A program made the position numbers and the translations under genes. A model generated the notes under the pieces. The model had not been told where the DNA came from. It was given only the letters and a program-made list of their open reading frames with translations, and searched no databases. Positions 1-7,125 of a DNA stretch of 64,000 bases are shown here, in pieces (position 1 is the stretch's first letter; each line of letters starts with the position of its first letter). The stretch lies in the NCBI GenBank assembly GCA_024235595.1, contig JACKMC010000003.1, positions 1 to 64,000 of the forward strand, read 5' to 3'. This DNA is from Zoogloeaceae bacterium. Lineage in GTDB: Bacteria; Pseudomonadota; Gammaproteobacteria; Burkholderiales; Rhodocyclaceae.

Positions 1-128
1 CCTGGATCTTGAGGTTCGCCGCCTTGATCGTGGCCGCGTCCCGCTGGCGCTGATCGAGCATGTCGCTCATCCATTCCTGCAGCGCAGGATCCGGGTTCAA
101 GCGGGCGAGTTCAGCGGGTAAATCCATG
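1..128 (-). CDS. tnpC: IS66 transposase TnpC, N-terminal fragment
   Basis: The ATG at 128-126 opens a frame beginning MDLPAELARLNPDPALQEWM, typical of the leucine-zipper-like N terminus of the large IS66 transposase. Only about 42 codons are in the window; the DDE catalytic domain would lie further left. It follows tnpB after a 96-base gap, as is usual in this family. Whether the rest of the gene is intact cannot be seen. Confidence 0.8.
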
Positions 129-224
129 CCAGAATTATACTATGTCAATCGCCACGAAAGCCTTGTAAACATTGGTCTTTAGCGATATTTGTTCGGCGCC
201 AGGCAAGCGATTCAAGGGCTCCGT

Positions 225-566
225 TCAGACCCGCCAGTGGGCCGGCGCCGCGGCGTCCAGGCGCTGCCAATCGACGCCGCTCACCAGCCATTGCCATTGC
301 GCTGGCGTCAGGGCGCACACGACTGTATCGGCGCTCGGCCAGGTGAAGCGACCTTGATGCAGGCGCCGCTGGCAGAGCCAGACACCGGTGCCATCCCAGA
401 TCAGGAGCTTGAGCCGATTGTGGCGTCGATTGCGGAAGGCGTAGGCGCTGCCGTCGCAAGGCGAGCGGCCCAAGGTGTTCTGTATCCGCTGCGACAATGA
501 GTCGATTCCCGCGCGCATGTCGATGGCCTCTACGACCAGCCAGACTTGGTTCGGCATCGGCATCAT
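225..566 (-). CDS. tnpB: IS66 family accessory protein TnpB (Orf2)
   Basis: This is the 113-residue IS66 Orf2 protein, needed together with TnpA and TnpC for transposition of IS66 elements. It shows the family signature: an N-terminal VWLVVEAIDMRAGIDSL stretch, a central DGSAYAFRNRRHNRLKLLIW block and a C-terminal FTWP segment. The start chosen is the ATG at 566 that overlaps the tnpA stop as ATGA, implying translational coupling. Length is normal for the family. Function is assigned from family resemblance. Confidence 0.9.
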   Translation of the reverse strand: MMPMPNQVWLVVEAIDMRAGIDSLSQRIQNTLGRSPCDGSAYAFRNRRHNRLKLLIWDGTGVWLCQRRLHQGRFTWPSADTVVCALTPAQWQWLVSGVDWQRLDAAAPAHWRV

Positions 567-862
567 GGCAGTTGCCGCAGCCAATCGGCCAGCGAGCCCG
601 CGCACCCGACTGGCAACTCGATCCTCCAGCCGCCCGGACTGTGCAGGCGCACGACGCCTTCCGAAACGGGAGAGCTCACTCGGGCCGCCACCAGCGTCAG
701 AGGCGACTTTGCATCAAGACCTTTTTGCGCCCTGCGTCGCCAGCGCCTCAGCGACTCGACACTCAATCCGTTCGCCAAGCAATATTCCCGTTGCGTCAGA
801 TCGCTCCGGTCCCATGCTTCAAGATGCCGCTGCCAGTACTCCGCACCGTGCCGTTTCGCCAT
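563..862 (-). CDS. tnpA: IS66 family accessory protein TnpA (Orf1)
   Basis: This 99-residue protein starts MAKRHGAEYWQRHLEAW and carries a helix-turn-helix-like segment (LTQREYCLANGLSVESLRRW, about residues 22-41) typical of IS66 TnpA, thought to bind element DNA. The ATG at 862 was preferred to an upstream in-frame start because family members begin at this MAKR-like sequence. It is the first gene of the element, about 75 bases inside the terminal repeat, and overlaps tnpB by four bases. Confidence 0.88.
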   Translation of the reverse strand: MAKRHGAEYWQRHLEAWDRSDLTQREYCLANGLSVESLRRWRRRAQKGLDAKSPLTLVAARVSSPVSEGVVRLHSPGGWRIELPVGCAGSLADWLRQLP

Positions 863-915
863 CGCCCGCGCCTCCTGAAAAAGCACGAACACTGCACAGC
901 CTCAGCTGCGGCGTA

Positions 916-939
916 CAGGTGGTGGGGTTGGACGCTTAC
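916..939. repeat. Outer terminal inverted repeat of the IS66 element
   Basis: Read on the minus strand from 939, the sequence begins GTAAGCGTCCAACCCCACCA, matching the GTAAGCG-type ends of IS66 elements. The adjacent bases 940-947 (gaagcaag) would be one copy of an 8-base target duplication; its partner is outside the window. The inner boundary of the repeat is approximate. Confidence 0.65.
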
Positions 940-1035
940 GAAGCAAGTTGAAATCCGATGAGATCGACGATCCGCAGCGCAAGAGGGGAAAGGAAGGGCA
1001 ATAGCTCTTCCTGGGGGAGTTCAGTATCTAAGATC

Positions 1036-1057
1036 GATTCCATGGGGGCATGGAATC
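1036..1057. repeat. Perfect inverted repeat (GATTCCATG-gggg-CATGGAATC)
   Basis: The two 9-base arms are exact reverse complements around a GGGG loop. It could be a hairpin in RNA or a protein-binding palindrome. There is no T-run on either side, so it is not an obvious terminator. Confidence 0.55.
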
Positions 1058-1274
1058 ACTTCATCTTGATTGGCGAAGCCCGAAGCGGTTCGGGGCGGCG
1101 CTGTCGTCTCGCGGGCGATCCCGCTTCGATCAACAAACCGTCTCCAACGCAAACTAGGCCCGTAGAGCCGTTAATGGTGCCCCCCTGCATGGGATTACCG
1201 GCGCAGTGGTATTAACGGAAAGTAACGGGGTTGTAACGTGGCCTGCGGGCGATTCCGTAAGCTGGAATAAAGGC

Positions 1275-1292
1275 GGGGCGCTTATGCGCCCC
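1275..1292 (-). terminator. Candidate terminator of the leftward phage operon
   Basis: GGGGCGC and GCGCCCC are separated by TTAT or ATAA. On the minus strand the hairpin is followed by GCCTTTATT, a weak U-rich tract. It lies 45 bases past the last phage gene. Confidence 0.5.
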
Positions 1293-1336
1293 ATTGCCGT
1301 AACGAGAAGATCGGCTCAGGCTATGCTGTAGCGTTG

Positions 1337-1618
1337 TCAGTTCGTGTCATCGGAAACACGAACGGATATCTTCTCAATGTGCCCTCGGGCGGCATACACC
1401 ATCTCGCTTACGTCTGCACCAATGACGGCAAGCAATTTTCCCATATTCGCGAAGAATGCATCTGCATCGGCATCCTCCGTCAATCGTTCCGTATCACAGG
1501 CCACGAACAGATCAGAAAGGGCGAATAGGCAACACGCGGTTGTGTCCGCATCCAAAACGTTGAGTGCATGCTCACGATGGATCATGTCTTGATTCGGAAA
1601 TGTAGATTTGGCGTTCAT
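1337..1618 (-). CDS. Small phage early protein of unknown function
   Basis: This 93-residue protein is not one I recognise. It is acidic overall, has a Cys-rich segment near residues 29-41 (ACCLFALSDLFVAC) and predicted helices, and lacks a signal peptide or membrane span. The start at 1618 overlaps the gemA stop as ATGA, which strongly supports it as a translated member of the early operon; an upstream extension in frame was rejected for that reason. It precedes the candidate terminator at 1275-1292 and is the last gene of the visible operon. No function is proposed. Confidence 0.6.
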   Translation of the reverse strand: MNAKSTFPNQDMIHREHALNVLDADTTACCLFALSDLFVACDTERLTEDADADAFFANMGKLLAVIGADVSEMVYAARGHIEKISVRVSDDTN

Positions 1619-2274
1619 GGCTTGTTCCTTATAGATTCTGTGACTGTACGGGACTGCGCGGCACGTTCGAACAATTGGCAATTGTTTGGCACTTTAAGAA
1701 CGACTGGACTTCCCGTTGGCAAGCACAGAGCAACACCGTTCTTGATCTGTTTCATTCGCTTCCTGCAATCGAGGCAGCGTCGAACGATGGGCGCTTCCGT
1801 TCCCTCCTGCGCCTGCTGAAGCGATGACGCTGATTTGCCCGCTGAGACGTCATTCGCCTGGTCGTGCTCGATCCATCGCTCAAGCCCTACGATCACTTTC
1901 GCGATTCTGTCCGCCGTCAAGAATCGAGGGTTGTCGACCTTGGCGATCCGCCTTGCGAAGGCCGCAAAACCCGGGTCATCGATTCCGCCGGGCCATCCCC
2001 GCTGTTTGCATAGAAAAGCGATTTTCTTCCACTGCTCACGGCTCGGACGTCCACGCGTGCGGCCGCCCTGGTCGGCTTTGCCGATTGGGCGGCCGTCATC
2101 GAGGGCACCAAGCGTGCGCAAATCTTCACAGAGGCACTTGAGTTCAGCATAGGTGCACTCTGTGCTGCTGCGCTTGCCGGTAAGTTTCTCCATCCAGGCA
2201 CGGCGGGTTTCCTCATCCCATCCGAGCCGGGCAGCACCTAGATGGATCTGCGCGTAACGGTCATTGCGGCTCAT
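1615..2274 (-). CDS. GemA/Gp16 family phage protein
   Basis: The first 150 or so residues match the GemA/Gp16 (DUF1018) family of Mu-like phages, with the typical opening NDRYAQIHLGAARLGWDEET, a central QWKKIAFLCKQRGWPGGI block and a following LTADRIAKVIVGLERWI segment. In Mu the GemA protein affects host gene expression and replication; its exact biochemistry is not settled. This 219-residue version carries a C-terminal tail with a CLDC pair and two further cysteines that could bind zinc. The start overlaps the ATPase stop as ATGA, so the genes are coupled. Confidence 0.82.
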   Translation of the reverse strand: MSRNDRYAQIHLGAARLGWDEETRRAWMEKLTGKRSSTECTYAELKCLCEDLRTLGALDDGRPIGKADQGGRTRGRPSREQWKKIAFLCKQRGWPGGIDDPGFAAFARRIAKVDNPRFLTADRIAKVIVGLERWIEHDQANDVSAGKSASSLQQAQEGTEAPIVRRCLDCRKRMKQIKNGVALCLPTGSPVVLKVPNNCQLFERAAQSRTVTESIRNKP

Positions 2275-3386
2275 GGTTTGGCCCCCGCTGCACGTAGGTG
2301 CTCGGTGATCATTTCACCCGTTACCTTCACGCCCGGGTTTCTGCGGGCCACGGTCGCGTAGATATTTTCCAGGCGGCGGATTCCCCCGTACTGCCCGGGC
2401 GTCTGCGGAATGGCAAGCCGCACGAAGCGCTTGGCGAGATCCTTGCCCGCGAGCCCCTTCCAGAGCATCCAGGCTTCGACGTCAGACTGAGAGTTTCCCT
2501 TCGTGAAATCGTGAATTTCGGCACGGCTCAGGAATGCGCCGTAGAGATCGTTTCCGACTATGCCGCCATCGCGCCCCTTGCTCATAACTGGGTTTCCCAG
2601 CAGCACTACGCCTGCGCCCGTGTCCTTCCAGAGATCGCGGATGACGTCCACCATCCTGCCCTTGCCGCACTCTGCAAGGTAGTTCGCCTCATCAAGGATG
2701 AGGACATCACCTGGGCGGAGGACCCGGCACACTTCGCCGTATCCGCCTTCCCCGTGCGAGTCGTGACGAAGGCGCTTCAGGACCGTGCCGAGGCATTTCG
2801 ATACGGTGTTGTCCTCCTTTCGCAACTCGATCAGTACGGCACCTGGCTGCAGCTTCGACCGAGGAAATTCCTCGACAACGGCCTCCGCTGCTTTGGACTT
2901 CCCGATGCCGTATCCGCCAACCACAACCTCCAGCAAGGACGCCTGCATCGCCTCGACGATGATGCTGAATATCGCCTTCAGCGTTGGTGTCGGGGCATGA
3001 CCGGCGGCAACCTTCCTGCTCTTCCGGTCGTCGTCCAACCACATCGCGAGCCTCTTGAGAGCGTCTCGCCGTGCTTCCAAATTGAAGTTGCTTTGCCACT
3101 GCTTTGAAGGTGCGCGGCGATCGAGCAGCCCGCGAAGCACTTCTTCACGGATGGCGGTCTCGACTAGTATCCGCGCGAATAGATGCTCCTGGTGCAGGCG
3201 CCTTTCGATTGCGGCAACGAGCGGTTCCGCTTCGTCGATGAGGGTGGCTTCTTCGGATTCGCGCTCTGTCCGTTTCAGATCGTAATAGTCCTGATCAGAC
3301 ATGAAGCGCTGAATCTTCGGAAAGGATGCGTTTTGCTGCTTTTCATCGCTGGAAACGCCACCAACGCAAGGATTTTCTAGTAACAT
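2271..3386 (-). CDS. MuB-like transposition ATPase (target selection)
   Basis: This AAA+ ATPase of 371 residues would act with the neighbouring transposase, binding target DNA and activating strand transfer, as MuB does in Mu. A Walker A motif (GGYGIGKSKA, about residue 157) and Walker B motif (DVLILDEAN, about residue 227) are visible. The ATG at 3386 is chosen because GGAGG lies four bases before it; a TTG one codon upstream is too close to that site. It starts 14 bases after the transposase stop and its own stop overlaps gemA. Confidence 0.85.
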   Translation of the reverse strand: MLLENPCVGGVSSDEKQQNASFPKIQRFMSDQDYYDLKRTERESEEATLIDEAEPLVAAIERRLHQEHLFARILVETAIREEVLRGLLDRRAPSKQWQSNFNLEARRDALKRLAMWLDDDRKSRKVAAGHAPTPTLKAIFSIIVEAMQASLLEVVVGGYGIGKSKAAEAVVEEFPRSKLQPGAVLIELRKEDNTVSKCLGTVLKRLRHDSHGEGGYGEVCRVLRPGDVLILDEANYLAECGKGRMVDVIRDLWKDTGAGVVLLGNPVMSKGRDGGIVGNDLYGAFLSRAEIHDFTKGNSQSDVEAWMLWKGLAGKDLAKRFVRLAIPQTPGQYGGIRRLENIYATVARRNPGVKVTGEMITEHLRAAGAKP

Positions 3387-3400
3387 CAAGCCTCCGGCTC

Positions 3401-5695
3401 TTAGTCGGTTCCGGTCTTCTGAACTGCGTCATCAGAACTCGGCGAGATGGCCGTCTCGTCGAGTTCTTCCTTTTTGGCGAATCGGGCTGCAATTGCTGCC
3501 CAATCGGTGTCGTCGTCTTCGTAGTCGTGTCGGGTGGCCGTCCGCGTCGTGTAGTGGTCCGGGATCGTCGATACCTTCTCGCCGGTGCTTCGATCGAGGA
3601 CTTCGCCGTAGCCGAGGACTTCCGTCTCTTGCGCTTCCGACTGCAACTGTGCCGCGGCGGTAACGGCCTGCATTTCCCGGCCAAGCTCGATTTGGGGGCC
3701 TTTCAAGACTGGAACATCGAGTCCGACCGCGGCGACATGGCGCGACATCTCGGCGAGCATGTCCACCTTCCTGGTCGTTGCTTTCAGCTCCCTAACATGG
3801 ACATTGAGCACAGCATTCGCCTTGCCTTGGTGCTTCGTGCCGGATCCGTCCGTGTAGTTGTCGACCGGTAGCAAGTCCACGCGGACCGGTCTGCCGGCGT
3901 CATCGACTATGAACACATACTCCGGCGCCCATTTCGCGTAGCGAATCGTTACCTTTTGGCCCATCCGCTTAACGATTTCAGGTGAGCGGTACCATTTTCC
4001 GGCAACCTCAACACCCCAACTTCCTGCACGCCTGGTGAGTAATTCGGAGAGCGCGAACACGAGGGCGCCACGCGGAACGGAAGGCGGAAGCCGACCCCCA
4101 TCGGTTTGAAAGCGCAAGCGCTCCATGTCAATTGAGCGTCCGCCGAGAGACTTGCGCTCTCGGGTCCGCCAGTAAGCGAGGGCGACGCGAAACGCCTGTT
4201 CAAACTGTGCCGGCGTGCCCGGGAACGGATTCGGGGCCTTGCCCATTTGGTGAGTTCGCTTGTTCATTCGATCGCCACCGATCCAGCCAGGAAATTGCTT
4301 CAGGACGTTTTGTTCGAGCACAGCAAAGATTCCTTCAATTGGTTTCGAGCAAGGCCTGTGGGGCAGGGCACGCAAGATCGGGCTCTCGCGCCCGTCGATT
4401 TCGTCGGAAGCTTCATCTAGGAAGGGCACGGCGTCATCGTCCTCACGTGTGAAGACATTGAGCGTGTGACGCCATGAACTCGCCAGCGCGGCAAGCTCCT
4501 TGAATCCCCGCTCCAGCTCGCCCCATGAATACTCTGATCCGTTATCCAGCATTAGCAGCCGCGGCAGGCCCCAAGACTCCACCATGGCCGCGAACGACGA
4601 GGCTGTGTCCGCTTGGTTAATTCCCTTTCCAGCTTCGAGAAGAACGAGGGAGCAGAAAAGGTCGCCTGTGGCAATGTCGAGCCAAGCAATTAGCCGATAT
4701 GTCGCCTCCGTGCCATCGGTGCGCGTTACCAACACGTCAACCGGGTGAACGTCGCCAACAACAATGTCGCCTGGCCGGTAGTCCTCACGGCTGCGCTTCG
4801 CCCGCGGCACGAATTCATCGAACCAACGCTTCGAGTCCTTCTCCTTGATCGCAATCAGCTTCGTCTCGCTGTGCTTGTCGACGTAGTGACGCCCGACGCG
4901 GCAAAGCTCGTATGCGGCCGCTGACCAACCGGATGCACGGCTCAGCTCCAGTAGCTTGGACGATGCATACTCTTCGATGGCACGCCAACCCGGTGCCCCG
5001 GCGGCCCACATGCTGCGGACGTAGGTTTCAATTTCGCGGGCGATTTGACGCTTCGTTTCTGGTTCCAGAGGACAGTTTTTGTCCCAAATCCGACAGATAA
5101 GATGACGCTCCGACTTATCGACGCGAGGCCTACGCATTAGCCCGAAGACGCTCTCTTCACGCTTGATCCGCGTTAGCCAGCTCTGCAGCGTTCTGACACT
5201 GATAACCTTCGGCTTGCCATCGAGCCCGAGATGCTTCTTTCGGGCGATTTCGCGCAGCGCTTCGGCCCGCGCTGGGGAGCCTTCGCTGAAGTCCATCGCG
5301 GGAGCGATGATCTTCAGCTTCCACTCCATTTCCGTAATTTTCCGGACGGCGTTGATGTCGACGTGCGCCGGCATGTCGACCATCGGCCCGGGCTTGATTG
5401 GAGTCGTAACGACCCGTGAGGACACCTGCTCCATGTACTTCATTCTGAGAGCAGGGGGGAGTGACTCGACATGCACCAAATATGGGTTTTGCGCGTTTGC
5501 TGGCCCACCGTCCTTTGTCCGGACCTTCAAAGCGTGCTGGCGCCAGGTGCCACCGGCGGAGCATTTGGCAAGCGCGAGGCGTGCGTTTCGGTCTTCGATT
5601 CCTGCCAGATCGGCCAACGTTTCAGCATCGACCCACACCGGCACGGCGGTCGGCTCGAAAGGCATGAGCAGGGTTTCCGTGTCAGGCGTTGGCAT
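3401..5695 (-). CDS. MuA-like DDE transposase
   Basis: This 764-residue protein would cut and join phage ends during replicative transposition. An N-terminal DNA-binding part comes first (roughly residues 1-290), then an RNase H-like integrase core with a plausible catalytic triad: D315 in VVGDVHP, D384 in LMLDNGSEY and E454 in KPIEGIFAVLEQ. The Mu-type C-terminal beta-barrel region and a tail for contact with the B ATPase follow. The ATG at 5695 fits the family N terminus; an upstream extension would run deep into the ner-like gene. It overlaps that gene by 14 bases. All key residues are present, so the enzyme looks functional. Confidence 0.92.
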   Translation of the reverse strand: MPTPDTETLLMPFEPTAVPVWVDAETLADLAGIEDRNARLALAKCSAGGTWRQHALKVRTKDGGPANAQNPYLVHVESLPPALRMKYMEQVSSRVVTTPIKPGPMVDMPAHVDINAVRKITEMEWKLKIIAPAMDFSEGSPARAEALREIARKKHLGLDGKPKVISVRTLQSWLTRIKREESVFGLMRRPRVDKSERHLICRIWDKNCPLEPETKRQIAREIETYVRSMWAAGAPGWRAIEEYASSKLLELSRASGWSAAAYELCRVGRHYVDKHSETKLIAIKEKDSKRWFDEFVPRAKRSREDYRPGDIVVGDVHPVDVLVTRTDGTEATYRLIAWLDIATGDLFCSLVLLEAGKGINQADTASSFAAMVESWGLPRLLMLDNGSEYSWGELERGFKELAALASSWRHTLNVFTREDDDAVPFLDEASDEIDGRESPILRALPHRPCSKPIEGIFAVLEQNVLKQFPGWIGGDRMNKRTHQMGKAPNPFPGTPAQFEQAFRVALAYWRTRERKSLGGRSIDMERLRFQTDGGRLPPSVPRGALVFALSELLTRRAGSWGVEVAGKWYRSPEIVKRMGQKVTIRYAKWAPEYVFIVDDAGRPVRVDLLPVDNYTDGSGTKHQGKANAVLNVHVRELKATTRKVDMLAEMSRHVAAVGLDVPVLKGPQIELGREMQAVTAAAQLQSEAQETEVLGYGEVLDRSTGEKVSTIPDHYTTRTATRHDYEDDDTDWAAIAARFAKKEELDETAISPSSDDAVQKTGTD

Positions 5696-5909
5696 GGCCT
5701 TCGTCCTCCACGATGACGCCATCTTTGATCCCGAGCAGCACCGCGGCCTTATGTGCCTTTCCGTAACTGTTCGCCCTTTCATCGTGAAGGACGCGATAGA
5801 CCGTCATGCGGTCAATGCCGATGGTCCGGGCGAGGGCGGCAATGCTAATTCCCTTGCGACGGCAATCCTCAATGATTTCGCCGCGCGTCTTGAGCTTTTT
5901 CGGTTCCAT
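5682..5909 (-). CDS. Ner/BcepMu gp16-like DNA-binding regulator
   Basis: This 75-residue helix-turn-helix protein has the motif ISIAALARTIGIDRMTVYRV at residues 21-40 and a following KAHKAAVLLGI segment, the layout of the BcepMu gp16 family of phage-associated proteins. By position it is the first gene of the leftward early operon, the place of ner in Mu, where it would modulate the early and repressor promoters. The ATG at 5909 lies just left of the paired operators at 5934-5980. The start was chosen over longer in-frame options that would read through those operators and into the repressor gene. Confidence 0.8.
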   Translation of the reverse strand: MEPKKLKTRGEIIEDCRRKGISIAALARTIGIDRMTVYRVLHDERANSYGKAHKAAVLLGIKDGVIVEDEGHANA

Positions 5910-5933
5910 GGTGGCTCCTGATATGATGTATCC

Positions 5934-5980
5934 CACTTGGGAATAATGTTCCCAAGTGCGCATAGTGTTCCCGTATGCGC
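5934..5980. promoter_or_regulatory. Divergent phage operator region (two palindromes)
   Basis: CACTTGGGAA at 5934-5943 is an exact reverse complement of TTCCCAAGTG at 5949-5958, five bases apart. Overlapping it, GCGCATA at 5958-5964 pairs with TATGCGC at 5974-5980. The element TTCCC occurs in both. They lie between the divergent ner-like and repressor genes, so they are the obvious binding sites for one or both regulators. Confidence 0.75.
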
Positions 5981-6000
5981 GCATCGTCAAGGGGTTTTCA

Positions 6001-6615
6001 ATGGAAGATTTCGGAAAGCGTCTCAAGGAAGAACGCGAGCGACTTGGCTTGAGCCAGGCAAGATTCGCCGAACTATGTGGCGTTGGTCGAACGGCACAGT
6101 TCAATTACGAAAGAGGCGAACGCCACCCCGCATCCGTCTATCTCGATGCCGCCGAAAAGCTAGGCGTGGACATTCATTACGTCTTTACTGCAACACGAAA
6201 GGGCAATGACTGGGCCTATTCGCGGGCGTTTTCGCGGATGCTCTACACGTTTGAATGGCTCCTAGGGCTTGAGGAACGGCGTCTTGAGGCCATTGCCAGG
6301 GAGCTCGTCGACCTAAACGAGAAGGCGGACTGGTTCAACGATAGCCCCAACACGCGCCCCGATTGCGTGTCCTTTCAGGAATGGCTAGCGAGCTTCCGCG
6401 ACTGGCTCGGAACGGCGGCAAAGCTCGATCACTGCGTCGATGTTGCGTTGTTGTCACAGCTCATTGACGCGGTCTCCCTGGCTGCCGACAAGGTCGGGGC
6501 AACGCTGTCCACTGAAAAGCGATTGCGCGCGGCTCTCATGCTATATCGCGAAGCAAAACGCTGTGGGGGGATCGAGCAGCGGCAGGTAGACGACGCAGTT
6601 CGGCTTGCGGCGTAA
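6001..6615 (+). CDS. XRE-family phage repressor
   Basis: This 204-residue protein has an N-terminal helix-turn-helix of the XRE type (LSQARFAELCGVGRTAQFNY, about residues 18-37) followed by a GVDIHYVFTA segment and a helical C-terminal region of about 130 residues, probably for oligomerisation. There is no Ser-Lys self-cleavage domain. It is divergent from the ner-like gene and would keep the early operon silent by binding the palindromes just upstream. The ATG at 6001 was preferred because the longer frame would translate through the operators. Confidence 0.82.
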   Translation: MEDFGKRLKEERERLGLSQARFAELCGVGRTAQFNYERGERHPASVYLDAAEKLGVDIHYVFTATRKGNDWAYSRAFSRMLYTFEWLLGLEERRLEAIARELVDLNEKADWFNDSPNTRPDCVSFQEWLASFRDWLGTAAKLDHCVDVALLSQLIDAVSLAADKVGATLSTEKRLRAALMLYREAKRCGGIEQRQVDDAVRLAA

Positions 6616-7125
6616 TTTGCGCGCCGTTTGGCACGGTCGCTACTAGTCGAGTATCCGCTGCTGCATCCTCAGCGGCATCCGCATAGCTGTCATATTCCGC
6701 CGGAAATAGCGTCCGCATCTCGCATGGTGAGACGATTTCAGAAAATCATTACCAACCTGCAAAATCGGCACGGTGCCGATTAGGTCGTCACGTCTGCGCA
6801 CTCTGATCGGACGAACGCCAGAACTGGCGCGGAATTTGCGCAAAGATGCGCATTCCAGGCGCGGTTTGTTCATTTCTCGCCGGTCACCCGCGCCAGCCGA
6901 AAACCCGCACCCCACAAGGCGTTTAGCGCAGCTAAATTCCTGCCACTCAGCGCAGAAATGAATATTCCCCCCCACCAGGTAAGGGAATGGTTTGTCGGTT
7001 CATCGAGTCATTGGTATTTTTTGAAGCGCCATAATATGTATTATGTAAACAAAAGAGTCTGCTGTGTCGGTGGGCGAGCTGAACTACCAACTGCTATCGG
7101 TGCCGACCTACCTGCTTTCCTGTCT
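6616..7125. other. Gene-free region spanning the presumed phage-host junction
   Basis: I find no credible gene here. The left two thirds contain four imperfect copies of a GCGCA...ATTCC motif (6826-6968). Further right is an A+T-rich stretch with the exact palindrome CATAATA-tg-TATTATG at 7030-7045. The change to host sequence probably falls somewhere between 6968 and 7125. Confidence 0.6.
6826..6968. repeat. Iterated GCGCA...ATTCC motif, candidate transposase-binding phage end
   Basis: Copies are GGCGCGGAATTTGCGC (6826-6841, reverse orientation), GCGCATTCCAGGCGC (6848-6862), GCGCAGCTAAATTCC (6926-6940) and GCGCAGAAATGAATATTCC (6950-6968). Mu-like phage ends hold several degenerate transposase sites in mixed orientation, and this position beyond the repressor is where such an end should be. 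The exact terminal base is not identified. Confidence 0.42.

Larger units (their letters stand above)
1..939 (-). mobile_element. IS66-family insertion sequence, partial
   Basis: Three minus-strand genes in the canonical IS66 order (tnpA, tnpB, tnpC) occupy this segment, with tnpC running off the window at base 1. The outer end is set by the sequence GTAAGCGTCC read on the minus strand and ending at 939, which resembles the terminal inverted repeat of IS66 elements. The other end lies outside, so neither completeness nor the target duplication can be checked. The element sits directly beside the prophage remnant and may have inserted into it. Confidence 0.88.
940..1336. other. Intergenic region between IS66 and prophage genes
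   Basis: I see no convincing gene in these 397 bases. They hold a perfect 9-base-stem, 4-base-loop hairpin at 1036-1057 and a GC-rich hairpin at 1275-1292 that could end the leftward phage operon. The rest may be phage sequence downstream of the early operon, interrupted by the IS. Confidence 0.6.
1337..6968. mobile_element. Mu-like (BcepMu-type) transposable prophage, early region
   Basis: The gene order repressor / ner-like / transposase A / ATPase B / gemA, with the repressor divergent, is that of the left end of Mu-like transposable phages. Here it is inverted relative to the + strand. Each gene has an intact frame. No head, tail or lysis gene is present; host genes begin at 7126, so any late region must lie left of the IS66 element. 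The right boundary is inferred from repeated motifs ending near 6968. Confidence 0.8.
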
